DNA of 64,000 nt from Heloderma charlesbogerti (GCA_026122225.1 JANEZZ010000310.1:310001-374000); one strand, 5' to 3'. Shown: positions 28,601-43,600, counted from the first letter of the stretch. Numbers and translations are program-made. Notes: generated by a model from the sequence alone, not told the origin.

Positions 28601-31600
28601 CTCCCATCAGCACCAGCCAGAATGGTCAATGATCAGGAATCAGGGAGTGGTAGTCTGAAACATCTGGAGGGCACCAGGTTGAGGAAAACTGATCTGGGCT
28701 TCACTGTCCCATGTAAAGCAGGTGTGACCCCATACACACACACACACAGGCTGCTGCAGCCACCTTCCAGAGGTATTTTGGTGAAGTGTGAGCAAGCAGT
28801 CTTTCAGGGAAGCTTGTCCTCCATTACTTAGCTTCCCCAATAGGCAACCCTAAAGAAAGCTTTGAGGAAATATTCCCCACAACACAGTTTGAAAGCCACT
28901 GCATTAAGCAGAATTTAATTACTGCCTCTCACTTCTCCCCCTCCTGCATCTCGATTCTGAAAAACAAAGAGGCAAGCCAGCTAAACCACACGCTAGGTCA
29001 CAGTGAGCCAACGTTCTGTAATAAAATCGACAGAGTAACCTGGTTCACATGTCACGGCAGCAGTTCCTGGGTTGTTTAATCCAGGAATTGCCAGGGGCTG
29101 AGCAAAGCATGTGGAACTGCGTGCTCAACACCCCGCTTTTAATTAACAATGGAATGCCCAATTCCTAGGTTGTTTTGCGATGTGCAAACTTGGAAACTCT
29201 GGTTGGTTATGGGTTAAACAGACCAGACTTAACCTATGATTTGTTGTTGAACTGGAAACAACGAGCTCACAACTTGCGTGAGCCATTCATCCCCGGCAAT
29301 TCCTGGGTTAAACAAGCTCTATTACTTCTTGGCTTTTGTACAGTAGACATTCCTCCACTTTTCATTAGTGGATCAAATTATGAATTTCAAGCAGTATAAG
29401 GAACACAGCAGGACAGGACAAGGAATGTCCAGAAAAGGAAGCCATGCCTTAATAAAAATGGCCATGAATGGGTAGGCATGCACAATATTCTGGGGGTTCC
29501 TTAAGAGTTCATTTTTAAAAAATCACCCAAAGTGCACTCTTAAGGAAGCAAATTGGAAACATTTTGAAACAATGGAAGCTGCCTTATACAGAGTCAGACC
29601 ACTGATCCATCTAGCCCAGTATTGTTGACATGGACAGCGGCTCTCCAGGGTTTCAGGCAGGATTCCTTCCTAGCCCTACCTGGAGATGCTGGGGATCGAA
29701 CCTGGGGTCTTCTACATGTAAAGCAAGGGCTCTACCACTGAGCTACAGCCCTTCCCTTTATTAAATTAATTAACAAGCCACAAAGTTCAGGGAAATAATT
29801 AAGGGAAACTGCAGAAGTAATGATCTATCTGGTGTACACAGCACCTGACACTTATGCTTTTGTTTATTCATTATCTGGCCCTGAATATGTAGTGCTGGCT
29901 GCTAGTAGGCAACATAACCAGTGTTTAGAACTGCACCTGGGAAGTGCTCTCTCTTTAAAAGATATAGGTCAATCTTCCCCAATCTTGTGCCCTCCAGAAA
30001 TTTTGGACATCAGCTCCATCCATCAGCCTCCACCAGCATGGCCAATGGTCTGGAACACTGTGAGTTGTGGTCCAAATCATCTGGAGGGCTCCAAGTGGGG
30101 GAAGGCTGATATAGATCATAGCCAAAATATAAACAAAGTACTATGTACTGCTCTGCACCAATAACAAAGGAGCAAGCACTGCTTACTAATGACACTTCTC
30201 TGTATGTAGAGATATGTTACTGACAGCTTCAAGAAAAAAATGAGAAGCCCATTATCCCATGGGCCCCACAATGTTTTTTGGACCCGTGGGCACATTTGAG
30301 AATTTGAGAAAATGCTGTGGGCACCACCACAAAATGCCAGATCAGTGGACTGCCTCTTTGGCATCTCCCTATCGCCTCTATGGATCTTACTCAGCAAAAA
30401 CTTTGCGTTTCATGTCTACTGGACACGACATTTCTTTAATAAGGGACTGTCTTATTCAGCTAATTGCTGGCTGTGCAATCCAGCTAATGTTTCTTTTAAA
30501 CATATGTTTTGGCAATGTCCAGTAGTTTCTTCTTGGCGGGGGAGGTTATTAGACAGAAAAATTTTGTACTGGAACAGTCTTTAACCCTCACGCTTTCAAA
30601 TTATTGATCTGCTTCACGGAAATTAACAAATGTTCAGTGTAAATGGATTCTCTGTGCCCCTTTGACAACTAAAAGACTGATATTACAACATTGGTAGGAT
30701 AACCATTCACCTCCTATAATGCAATGGATTGAGGACCTTACAACGCTTTCAATATCTGAACCTTCAAATGGATACATATTTGGATATTTGGTCTGCTTTT
30801 GTTGAAGCCTATTATAACCGCTAGAAAGTTGTATACATTAAAAAATGGGGGGGATTGGGTACCCATGGGCCCCATGTTGGGGACCCCTTCATGAGCGCTA
30901 CTGGAGGTGCCTGCGGGCACCGCACTGGGGACCCCTGCATTGTCCGATTTCAATGTCTTGAAGAGTTTGGAGTAATAACCCTCTATCAACAACAAGAGAA
31001 CAGCTTTGGAAGTTTAATGCCCCCCGTGATGCTAGGAAGATTTAGGTCTGACAAGTACCTGCATGGAGACCACCTGGGAACCTCTGAGCTCCTTGGAGGA
31101 TGAGCAGGTTGTAACATTTGAGAAACTATAGGGAGGCCAAACAGAGCAAAAAATCCCTGACAAGCTGCACAATGGCTAAATCGGTATATCTACATTCACT
31201 GCTGGAACAGTATTTATCTCTGAACAGTTTGCCACTAGAAAGATCATCTGTAATTAGTTTGCTGGGAGAAAAGGCTAGAACTAATTGTGCCTTTTTGCTT
31301 TTAAAGTTTACAAGGGCAGTCTGAAAAAAATGTTCACTGTTGTAATGTGAATTCCTATTAAAGGCCAAAGCTCTGTAGCTTGAGAAGCAGTAAGCATAAG
31401 GATGGGTTTGTAGTCAGACTATTTCAAGCTTCCATAATATCAATGGAACATCTGTGATTTGCTGAATCTTTTACATGGGTTGCACATGGTGACAACAGCA
31501 CAATTGCACATACTCTCAGCATTTATACAATGCCCCCAGTGTAAAATGAAAGCCATAAAAACATCTGTTGATAAAAGACCACAATATTAATTTGAGCAAT

Positions 31601-34600
31601 TGCAACCTACAAGAAATGAAGGAAGGATAAACCAAAAACCCAACATTTTATTCCAGGAAAGGATTACACAAGGTAGTTGACTAACACATGTAATGCAAGG
31701 CTGTGAGATCATGAACTCAATTTATTAGATGACCTAATTGCAGTTCAGAAGTCTCTTGCTTTAAGCCTGTGAAAATAGCTGATAAAAAACTTCAGAAACA
31801 ATCCTTTTAAGAGGTGTTTTTTAAGTGCCCATATTAACAAAAAACACTTTCTGGTCTTCAAAGTACCTTCCAAGACACTACCTCTCATCTCCCCTGCTCC
31901 AGTACCTTTCCCATTCCATCACTTCTTGTTACCAGAATGCAGTGTTCCAGCAGCAACCAGTGTGCTCTCTGCTATTCCCCTTCCCAGGCTTATTTTAAGG
32001 AGGCCATTAAAGTATAGAAGGGAAGGAAATTGCCAGATGCACTGTGTCCTTTTTGACTAAGAAGTGGGGCAAATAAGCATGCAAGCCACACAATAATGCA
32101 GACCAATTTAATTTATTTTTTTGTAAGTATGACTCAGTAGGACACATCGGTATGACTCATAAAATGTCACCACTCCTTTAAGTCCTTGCCAAATGAACCA
32201 GATGTACTTCCTCTAAGTATCAGGTATTGTTTATGTCAATATCCTGCCTTAGAAATCTTACAACACCTCATAATCTAAATTCCTGCTACTTTTCTTTAAG
32301 GCATACACTGCAAGCAAAGAGGTAAAGGAGATGGCAAGGCAAAAACATCCTTAAGTTACTATTATGGAGACTATGGGGGAGGCTCAGCATTCCTGAGGCA
32401 CCCACAGATATAACTGTCCTTGGATCCACATACAAGACCGACTCATATTTGGACAGAACGCAACACTGAGCCAGTTAACGCTTGTAAGTCTGTTTTAGGG
32501 CTTAACAGAGGAAGGGTGGTATTACAGAAATCACATATCAACTATAGTACTTACATAACTGTATTGTCATCAACCAAGATATCACAGCCGTGAGCAGGGC
32601 ATGAAATTGTCTGGTGAGGGTGGCAAAGGTGAGGGCAGGGAGAGACAAACAGAAGTCAGAAAGAACATTCGATTAGTTTGGATGTCAGTGAAGAGTCTCT
32701 AAGAACTGTGTACACTCAGCACTACTTCAAGAACTCAAGATAGTTGCAAGACCCTGGCCAGCCAAGAGCATAAGGTGAAAGTCTAAGCCAGGGACAGTCA
32801 ACCTGCAGCGCTTGGCCTCATTTCAAAAGCCCTCTGCAAGAGATCAGTTCAGACCTCTGGCAAGAGCAACCTGTCCTGTCCCCAGCAGCCCTCTAGGCAG
32901 GGAAAAAGAGGGAGTATGGGAAGGATAAAAAAGGAGTTGGCAAAGAGAGAGGGAAAAGAGGGGCAGCAAGCAGAATGGGAGAAGAAAAGAACAGGGAAAA
33001 GGGAGGGAGAAGAGGGGCAGCGAAGAGAGAGAGAGAGGAAGAAAAGAGGGACAGCAAAGACAGAGAGAAGAGCAGTGGCCCTTTCCACTGTCAGCTTGTG
33101 GCCCCAGCAAATTGCTGCCAAGGGAAAGTAACCCTTGATGGAAATAAAATCCCCAGCTTTGGTCTAACCATTCCCCACTAAACACACATCAGTTATAACA
33201 TAAAACCCTGTCCAACATAAAATCTTAACCAGGGGTCCATGAAGTTGGTCTGGCCTTAGTGGCCAACCAGAAGTTTGTGGTTGACAGGATACTGCCTCCC
33301 CGCTGGGGAATGGGAGAAGAAGAATATCTTGACCCTGACTTGGCGACTGTGCCTCCAAAACACAGCATGAGGTCAGGGACAATCCTGTTCGCCTGCCCGG
33401 CTCCAAGCCTGGAGATGAGGGCTCTTGATTTGGCCTCAGAAGGACAGGACAGAACTGAGCCAACAAGCTCCCAACCTCCCCTCTCCAGCATCAAGCTAAA
33501 GTGAGCGCTTGTCCTTTTGGTAGTGTGTCTTCGAGGCACCACAAACCCCCAGCTATCTCCCAGGAGGGACAGCAAGAAGGGAATTGTCCCTGCAGCATTC
33601 CTGAGCACCTCCAGAGCACAGCACAACTATAGGGATTATCCCCATTCCCAGCTCCAAGGTTGGAAGGAGGCCTGGGGCTCCTCAGCCTTGCCAGAGAGAG
33701 GTGGAACATTTGAAACAGCGAGAAAAGCTGTGAACCTGCAGCCATCCCTGACCCCAATATAAAACGTAACAGAAAAAAGTGTTTTACCTGTCCCATGCCT
33801 TCCTCCATTATTTTGGTAGTTAAATATTCACTCCAGCACTGCATACAAAACTTATGTCCACACTCCAAGCCAGTGAAGTACTGCAAAAAGAGAGAGAGAG
33901 GGAGAGGGAGAGAGAGAGAGAGAGAATGTTTTTCTTTTTCCTACTGCCCTGGCATTTAGCTACTCAGTCTTCTATGTCTGCAGAATAAATGATCTTCCAA
34001 AATACCAGCTTCTTCACTTTATATCAGGAGTGGACAACCATATCTGGTCCAGGGAGTGGGTGAAGTCAGAGGGCAGGGCCCTGCTGGCTGAAGCTCTTCC
34101 AGTCGGCGCTTTGGCTGGGGATCCAGTTTCGCTCATCCTTCGCCTTCCCTGTGTGGCCAAAACACACTTGGCCAGCACTTGCAAGAGCTCCTGGGGAGAA
34201 ATGGCATTAAACCTCCCAAGTTGCACACAAAGCCTAGCAGCTTTCTCTGCAAAGCTTCCTCTAAATTGAACTCAAAAATGTGTTTGTGGTCCTGTCAACA
34301 GATTTCAAGCCAAGGAAGCAGCAAGAAAGCCTGCCAGACCAAATGAACTAGCAACTGACAAAAGCAACAGGACTATGAGCTCCATACTCAGAGGCTGTTA
34401 TTGAAAGCAATTTATATTGCAACTCTCCTATATTCCATTCATTCTCAACAGAAGCCCTGAACAGCACACATTTATTCCAGTTCAGCAAGGGGGAATTAGG
34501 ATGAAAGCTCAACCAAACCTGTTCAGTGAATGTGCTCTGGAATCTCAACCCAGATTTTCAAGTGAAGCCTGTGCTGTTTTTCACTTGTTTTCGAGTGAAG

Positions 34601-37600
34601 CTTGTGCTGCATATCAGACACAGTACATGCAAGAAGAACATATGTGCCTTAGTTATACCCAACTAAACTCTCCTTGGCTCCAAGTTTTTTGGGGGGAGGG
34701 AGGCTACCTCCAAGGTCCCTGCCACCAGCTTACCTATGGGCAGACTGCCTGGCCACCTATGATGACAGTGGTGGTGCTGTTAAGTGCCCCTCCAGTCATC
34801 TCGGTAGTCACACAATGAAGACAATCTCTTAGTAAATAGCTTTTATTATGCAAGCCAGAGCCAGATCAGCCACACTTCAGGTGATAGATGTAATCTGCAT
34901 ACAGCAACACAGAGCTAAGCTCTCTAGGCAACTTTGCATGACACTAATTAGACTACAAGAAGCTACTTTGACAAATACACTATGACAGGAAGTTGCAACA
35001 AAACTGGCGACAGCTGACAGTACAAAACCTGAGTAGCTTTTCCAGTCCCGCCCTCAGGGAAAGCCTTCCCCTAGGGACCTTTTTTGAGGGGTCAACCTTT
35101 TAGAATTTATTTATTTACAACATTTGTATACCACTCCACATCCAGACAGATTCTGGAGTGGTGAACAATACAAAAAGAATAAAAATATTGTGTTAAAATA
35201 ACTGCTATTTTAAAAAAGAAACACAATTCTGATAAAACTGTGACTGGTCATTCAAGGAAGGCTTCCTGAAGTAACCATGTTTTCAGGAGGCATCAGAAGC
35301 AACACAATGTTGGTGCCTGCCTGACTTCCAAAGGCAGGGAATTCCAGAGGAAGGGGGCCGCCACACTGAAGTCTCTTCTCCTGGTAGACTCCAATCTGGC
35401 TATAGGTCCATGTGGAACCACCAGGAGAATGCCCTCTGATGACCCTCAAGGCCTGCTCCAAGATGGAGTGGTTTCCTGGCGACAGAGATGTAGGTTCAAT
35501 GAACCACGGCAACTCCCCACCCCCAGCCCTCCAGCCTATGTTGGTGCTGCATCAGGTACCCAGGTGGGCAGAGCTGAGTCAGATCAACCCCACCCAGCTC
35601 ACCCACCAAAGTCTCAGTAATACAGGACAGATCAGCCTTCTCATCCATGATTAGATCATGAATGAGTGTAGTCTTATTACAGACCGACCTGGCATTAAAT
35701 AGCAGCACCGCAAGACAGCAGTGCTCAGTGGATGAGCTATCAGGTACATGAGAACTAGAGGAGGGTTGCAGAGGGGGAACAATGTATAAACATCTGTAGC
35801 CCATTCTACTTTGATGTCCCAACCTGCTCCTCCTGCCGTATGTCCTTCTGTCCCAAGTCACTGGAATAGGGGTACCCCCTCCTTTGGTCCCTGTGTCAGA
35901 GTTTCCCAAGCACATCCTTGCTACACCAGAACTACCCACACACTCTCAACACTCACCCACCATTCAAATACACCCTCAGCCACTCAACACATGCACTTCA
36001 TTCCTCCAACCATCACTCTTAACCAAACTAACACAGTGCCTCACATCCTGAAGCTGCTCCTCCTTCCTCACCCGACATCTGATCCTTGGGTCCGTTGACT
36101 CTTCCCCCACGTAAGATTCTGCATTCTCATGGATGGAGAAGTCTCTGGCTGGCTTTGATCCAACTGATTAGCTAGCATCTGGAAAGACACCTCTCTCCCA
36201 CTGTTACCCTGCCCTATCCCCTGTGACCTTAGTGGCTCCACCACCCCTTCCTCTTCTTCCTCATCTGACTCTGAATCTGTTCCCACACTTTTTTGGAGTG
36301 CTTCTGCAGAGATGTTGAGCCCAATCCTTACAGGTGCCTTGTGGGCTACACAAATGAACTCCCCAGTAACACCATCTTAATTATGCTTCCCCCACAGCCT
36401 GATGTATGCACAACAGGGGTTGGGACAGCATAATTAAGATGGCTGGGCTGGGAAATTGGGGCACATGGCCAGAGCATCAATCAGCACCACCCTCTTCAGG
36501 CTCCTCCAGCAGCCACCATAGACAGGCAAGCAATGGCAGCAGCAGGCCCTGCTAGGGCTAACGGGCCTCAGCTCTTACCCCAGTATGCAACATGCTGGTA
36601 CCATACCAGGTCACCTTCATCCCCTGCCTGTGACCACCCACAGGTATATGGCTGGCCACTGCTGGGAACAGAAGATCGACTTCCTAGAGCAGGAGTGGGC
36701 AACTTGTGGACTACCAAATGGTTTGGCCTACAACTCCCATCAGCCCTCACTGTCGGCTCTCCTGGCTAGGGCTAATGGGAGTCGTAGACTAAAACATCTG
36801 GAGGGCTACAAGTTGCCCACCCCTGCCCTAGAGGGACCTTGCAGTCTAATCAGGAAGGCCATTTTTAGCCAGGATCTGCAGGAGAAGCCACCATCCAGGG
36901 AAGAGGGTGTGCCTGCTGCTGCTGCTTGCTGCTGCCGCCACCACCACGCTCTTCCTGTGGACTTCTGCTGGGCAGACTGCCAGTCCCTGCAGGACCAGGA
37001 CCACAGGTACTGAGCCAGCTGTGCTGACTACTTCCACCTGCCCCTTCCTGGAAGGGTTTTTTAGCTGGCTGGCTGAGGTGGCCTGGGAGAGCCAGGATCT
37101 GCAGGAGACGCCACCACCCGGGGAAGAGGGTGTGCCTGCTGCTACTGCCGCCACCACCACTCTTCCTGTGGACTCCTGCCTGGCAGTATTTGTGAAGGGA
37201 TGTATTGTTTTGATTTTTGTTTCATTGTTGGTGGGGGGGGGTTGTGGGGGGATTCTGTTATGTTTCTAGGGGTGGGTAGCCTGCCTGACAGGCAGGAGCG
37301 AGGGGGCATGTGTCCACCTGATGGAGGCAGTGCGGGGAGTGTTGGGGACCAGAATATACAGAGGCTGGGCAGCAGGCGCTGGCGGAGCACTAGCGGCAGG
37401 CCATGCCAGGTAAGGGGAACAAGGGAGAGATGTGTAATATCTATCCCCTGTTACGGGCCTTCCCAGGGCCAAAGGATAGCTGGGGGAGGTGTGACTCCAC
37501 CTTCTGGCCTTCGTTTGCTGCTCTGCAATGCCAGGTCTGTTACCCAGAAAACATCTGTCATCCATGACATGATCCGGGATAGGGTGCGGACCTGGCATGT

Positions 37601-40600
37601 ATTATGGAGACCTGGCTGAGGCCGCTGCTCCAACTCTTGCGGCCATGTGCCCAGCCGGATTTTTGTATGCACAGCAGCTGAGGGCTGGGGATCAGGAAGG
37701 GGGGGTGGCTATTATCTACTGGGAGTCCTTGGTCTTCACCAGACCCCCTCTCCAGGAGACCAAGGTTGTTGAGTGCATGTACTAGAGGTTGGGCCCGAAG
37801 GGCAGTCTGGGGATTCTGCTCGTGTACTGCCCACCCCGCTGCACGACTGACTCCCTGGCCGAGGTGCTTGAGGTGGTCTCTAATGTGCGTGTGCAGTCCC
37901 CTAACTTCTTGGTATTGGGGGACTTCAATGTACATTCAGAGGCTGTCCTCATGGGGGGACCACAGGACTTCATGGAGATCATGGCTTCCTGGGAGCTGCA
38001 CCCTATTCCAACTGGGCCCACCCATGTAGCCAGTCATGCGCTAGACCTTGTGTTTGTTTCTGGAGAAGCGGGAAGAGATCTGAAAGTCGGGGGTATATCC
38101 ACCACCCCCTTGTCATGGTCAGATCATTATCTGGTGACGCTGGACTTCTCGGTTCCACAATCCCTCTGAAGGGGTGGAGGATCCATTAAAATGGTCCACC
38201 CCAGGCGTCTTATGGATCCGAATGGATTCCTGAACACACTTGGGGATTCTCTGGAGCACACAAACAGCCACGCGGTCGAGACCCTGGTAGGTGGGTGGAA
38301 TGCCGCAATCACTGGGGCGTTAGATCGGGTGGCTCCGAAACACCCTCTCCTCCTGAACAGGGCTTGGATTGCACCATGGTTCAATCCGTGGTTATGAGCT
38401 CTGAAACAGGAGGGGAGACAGCTAGAGCGCCGGTGGCAGAAGCATCAGTCTAAAGACTATCAGACACGGGCTAGAGCTGTATCTTCAGCCTATCACATGG
38501 CGGTGAAGGCCACAAAAAAAGGAATATTATGCTGCCTCTATCGCGTCTGCAGAGTGCTGTCCCAGGAGGCTATTCCAACAAGGTCAGCCTCGGATGGCCT
38601 TCTCTCTGTCCCATCAGCCAGGACAGCTAGACTGGTGGGGACGAGGGAGAGGGCCTTTTCTGTGGTGGCCCCCACTCTGTGGAACTCCCTCCCTAGGGAA
38701 CTCCGCCATGCCCCCTCTTTAATGAGCCTCTGCCACACATTAAAAACATGGTTGTTCAGGCAGGCATTTGGGGTGGGTTAGGCTATTTTTAGAAATACAT
38801 TTTAAAGTAGAATTGTATTGCTTTAAAACTGTTGTACTGCTATACATTGCCCAGAATGGCTGGGTGACCAGCCAGATGGGCAATTAAGAAATTAAATAAA
38901 ATAAGTAATTTTTTTACTCTCAAACTTCTCAGCTATCTGCAGGATGCACTGATTCTGATTTCTTAGCAATCTAACTGTGACTCTAGCATCAGCATTCTTC
39001 CATCTAACTTTGCTGTTCGCACAAGCAGTGAGCTGAGCACTCAGAGTGCTATTCATAAACCTACATCTTCCTACAAAAGCAGCTTGCTTGCCTCTCTAGC
39101 CCCCACATATATAGCATTACTCAGAGGTCTCCAAACAGCAGAGGCCTGCTCACAAAACACCATAGTAAGCAGAGACAGAGGGGAGACAGAGGGGAGGGAA
39201 ATGCAATTAGGAAATGTTTAATGAGGGGGAAAAGCCAGAATCACTAATATCTAACGATATATTATCCTCTACATCTGGAGAAAGATGGGAGCTTTGCTAT
39301 TTCCATTGCCATTGCTCCCACATTGCCTCCCCCTCATTTTTTTTGCTTTTCTTCTTTAAGTTTTCTTCAATGTGCCCCTGGGCACCTTTCTTGGCACTCG
39401 CCAAGGTATCCTACCCCTCCCACTATTCTTTTTTAAAATCAACACATTTTCTTACCAACAGCTGGGACTGCTGTGAAATACGTTTCTCTTGGTGCTGAAA
39501 ACTGCAAGTCCAAAGCGGGTGCTTAGTGTGTTGGGGTTCAGACCCCATATCTACCTTGGACTCAGTCTTTTGGGCAGGTTACATGTCCTTTGCCACATCT
39601 CCCATAACAGCCATTTTGTGGTGGTGTCCAGGACAGTTCCTCAACTTGGCAGATGTGCCCATGGCCCAAAAAGGTTGCCTACACCATCTGATACCTTGTG
39701 CTCAATAAAAATTGCTATTGAATGGAAGTTAGCTGGATGGTGCCCCATGGTAGTAAGCACTTTTAAGTCCAACTGAGTTCTGTGGAAGAGAATTAAGCTC
39801 ATGATTCACTCTCCCACTGAAATTAATGGAACTTAGGCTGAAATCCTACTTACTCCCAAGTAAGACCCAATGAACTCAATGGTACTTACTTCTGAATACA
39901 CCTGTATACAACTGCACTGGTAAGCACTTAACCTTTCTTGGACCATGAAAATTACAGGCATAAATCTACTAAAGTAAAACTATCAAGGTAATCCTTTTTT
40001 ATTACACTAATTATACTAAGGAAAGAAAAAGGCCCAGCGGCCCTGCTGGCTAGGGATGATGGGAGTTGCAGTCCAAAACATGTGGAGGGCACTGGGTTGG
40101 GGAAAGCTGCAGGATAGTATAACACACACCAACACAGATTGAAAGCAAGGAACAGGACACACACAAAATATCTCTTTTCTAAATATATACTAGGAAAATA
40201 TTTTTAACGAGTAATGTTGACATTACTCTGACTAGTCTATGTGCTCTAGACACCAAACTGAAATGGATGTCAGTTTATGCTTTATGGAAAAGCAGTTAAT
40301 ATTAGCAGGGGATTTCTATGATGTTATTATCATCTCCTTAAAAAGAATGCAAGTCAAATCTTACATACCAATTTCTTTTTGTCCAAGTTGATAGAATTGG
40401 TGCTTGGGATTAATTACAACCTGTTTATGGGGATGACATTTTACCCCAAAGGCACTATACTGGAAGATTATGCAAATAGATTATGCGAAGCAGAAATCTT
40501 AAAACTGAAGAGGAAACCAGATTCTACATTTGTGGATTTAAGAGAACTCCATAAACAATATATGAAGCCAAAAATCCTAAAGTTCAGGTTATTAGGACGG

Positions 40601-43600
40601 TTCCTTGCCAAACTAAAAATTCCAAGTTTAACATTAGCACATAAAAACAAATTAGAAGACCTACCAAAAGGAAAATGTGAACATTTACCCAGTAAAACTG
40701 CAAAATCAGATGATTTTACACCAAAATTCTAGAAGACATTTAAATACCAACTGGTAGATTTATTCACACAGTGATCGGGTTCGGCCAAACCATGGGCACC
40801 AGGCTGCATATCCAGCTCCTGCTCGGGGGTTGTCGTGTCATGCAAACTCGGCTAGCATGGGTTATGCAAGCATTAAACAACCCTAAAACAGACCATAGCA
40901 GATGCTTACTGGGTTTGAATGACATGACAATGCCCAAGCAGGGACTGCATGTTCAAAATAGCAGCTGCATGTGCTCTGCATATGCTGCAGCCGCGTTGTA
41001 ACCCACAGTAGGTTGTTGTGTTAACAGCCCCATTGTATATTTTTTAAAAGATTTTTAAAAAATGGGCAGAAGCCATATAGTTGTTCCAAAAACTGGAAGG
41101 TTCAGAATGAGTGGACTCAAAGACTTGTATCACTTCTAGACATGCATTAAGGGAGCAATCCTAACTAGATAGGTGGCTGCCTCCGAACTTGGAGGCGACC
41201 GCCTAGCCAAAGCGGGGCAGGAGAAGCACGGAGGGGATTGTCCTTCCATGCTTCTCCTGCCCTGCTTTTTCAGATAGACAGTGCAGGCAGTTACACTCCC
41301 CCTGCCCCGGAACACCTCCAGCCATGCCCCTTTCTGGCCGCTCCATGCTCCTCTTGTGAGCATGGAGGATGGGGCTGTTCCACGCTGCCTTGGAGGCAGC
41401 GCGGAAGTGGGGGGAGGTCAGTTCTCCAGGAACCGATCTCAGAGGTCAGTTCCTGGAAAACATATCCTATGGCCGTCTAGCCACTGTCTAGCAGCCATAG
41501 AATTGCTCCCTAAAAGACAGGCTCAAAGTAGTAGTGAAGTATATAAACTGATATTACCTTGTGTGTTTTAAAAGGAAGACCATTATATGAGGAGAATCAA
41601 AAAAGGGATTAATAAAAATGTCTCAGAATACTAAGTTACCCACTTTGCTTTATTTCATTGATACTGAAAAGGCATTTGATAGACAGGAATGGCATTTTAT
41701 GAAACAAGTGTTAAATGTTTTCGGATTTGGAGGCAATATGTTGACATGGAACCACATGATGCATAGTGTGTGAGCTGCAACAGTAACTTAATATCAGTAG
41801 CCAAGTACCAAGCAATTTGAGACTCAAGTATGAAGTTGGGCACTCGTCACTTCTACCATTATGGAATAACCTGTGCACAAAAAGGCTTGCACAAGAGAAT
41901 GAATGCAGGACAAGTACTGTATGCAGATGTGCTATTTTTGTTAAGGAATCCTAATTTTCAATACTGACTGACCAGCTTTAGAGCAGGTTATAACATTAAT
42001 CCAGCAAAGTCCAAACTGTTAGAAATGTAGACAGATCCTATTGTAAAAGTGAAACAAAAAACAACTTGCGATGCTAAAAAGACCAAAGCCTTTAGACACT
42101 TGTAAATAAGATGATCAAAGGTGCAGATAATGTCACAGAACAGTCTCTTCCAAAGTGGATTTGGGGGATGCTTGGATTCCCTGAAAGCTTATCAGAGGTT
42201 TCCTAACAATAAGATCACTAATGGTTGGTAAGTGTCACATAAAAGACAGCTTGCCCACCACTGCCAATCTTCACTGTGCAGCTGGCAGGAGAGTGTTTGG
42301 TATATCCCGAGGCACAATGAGTGCCAAATGGAGTAACAGCAAGACCCAAAAAACCTGGCAGGTGCCCAAGGTGATCTTAGTACGTACCCTACAACATTCT
42401 ATATTTGGGGGAAGGGGGGATGCCTTGGCAAATGAGTCCATATGGGTAAGATCACCCAAGGCAGAAAATGTGAAAAACATAAGAGGGTTACATTAATCCT
42501 TTAACAATTAGATCAGGGGTGCAGAACCTCTGTCATCTCAAGGACCAGATCCCATTTTCGAGAAGCTTTCAAAGGCTGCATTCCAGCAGTAGACAGGGCC
42601 GAAGACAAAAGGGCAGTGCCAAAAATACCAGCACATTTCACCTTAAAGCTCTTACCGCCAGAAACTAAGACTTAGACGCATTCAGTCTTTTAGAATGTGG
42701 GGAAAACTGCACAAAACCTAGGAAACCATCGAGTGATCAGTGGTTAGGGGAAAGGGCTGGGGGAAGAGGGCGTGACCATCTGATGAACCCCAGAGAGCTG
42801 GATTGGGACTCCAGAAGGACTAGATTTGGCCCCCAGACCTGAGGTTCTGCACCCAAGTTAGATCTTCGGTTATATTTTTGAGATGCCTGAATGGAATCAT
42901 TAAAGCCAAACGTTACTTGCTAGTCTTGCATGTATTACTTGCAGCAAACTTTTGGCATACTTCAAAAGTACCAACAGTAAAAGAATGGGTAACACAATGG
43001 TTAAATGCAGTGAGGTACATAGCTCATGTATTGAGACAGCAATCCGGTTTACATAATGAAAGAACCCACAGTTGTTAACCATGGGTTGTTTGCAAGTGCT
43101 CACCCACTTCCAGTGCTCTAAACAACCAAGGGTCGCCCATCCCTGGGTAGTTCTCTGTGATGTGTGAACCCAGAAATCTGGGTTGTTGAGGGAGAAGTAA
43201 CCTGGAGTTATAACTCAAGAACAAACCATGGGTTCTAACTCTGGATTGTTTCTCCCTCAAAAATCTAGAGTTCCAGGTTCGCCTATCCCTGGATTGTTTA
43301 GTGCACTGGAAGCAGGTGAGAGGTTGTGAGCCAGCATACTTGCTTGCTCCCACGCGCTCCCAAAGAACCTGTAGTTAACAAACCGTGAGTTGTTTAATTG
43401 TTCAAACCAGGTCACTTACAGCTCAAATATAGAGAGAACTTCTTGGGAAGATTGGCAACCGTTTATTCAGTTTTGGAAACATAGTTATAACATCAATATA
43501 AATGCACACAATAGCTTCTTGGTTCTGTAACACACGCTTATTTTCTTGGTTCCTTTGTACAGAGGCATAAGAGTTATATTGTTTTTTAAAAAAATATATA

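Noticed and set aside
32844..33185. Ser/Phe/Leu-rich minus-strand frames and Lys/Glu/Arg-rich plus-strand frames
   Set aside because: Both are products of the purine-rich low-complexity tract at 32898-33080.
36068..36286. Acidic 72-codon frame on the minus strand as a possible small gene or LINE ORF1
   Set aside because: The acidic run comes from a simple cctcttcttcct repeat; no ORF1 motif or splice context supports it.
40379..40732. 117-codon Lys-rich frame as an exon
   Set aside because: No domain or conserved splice sites; it may be an L1-like remnant but evidence is too thin to name it.
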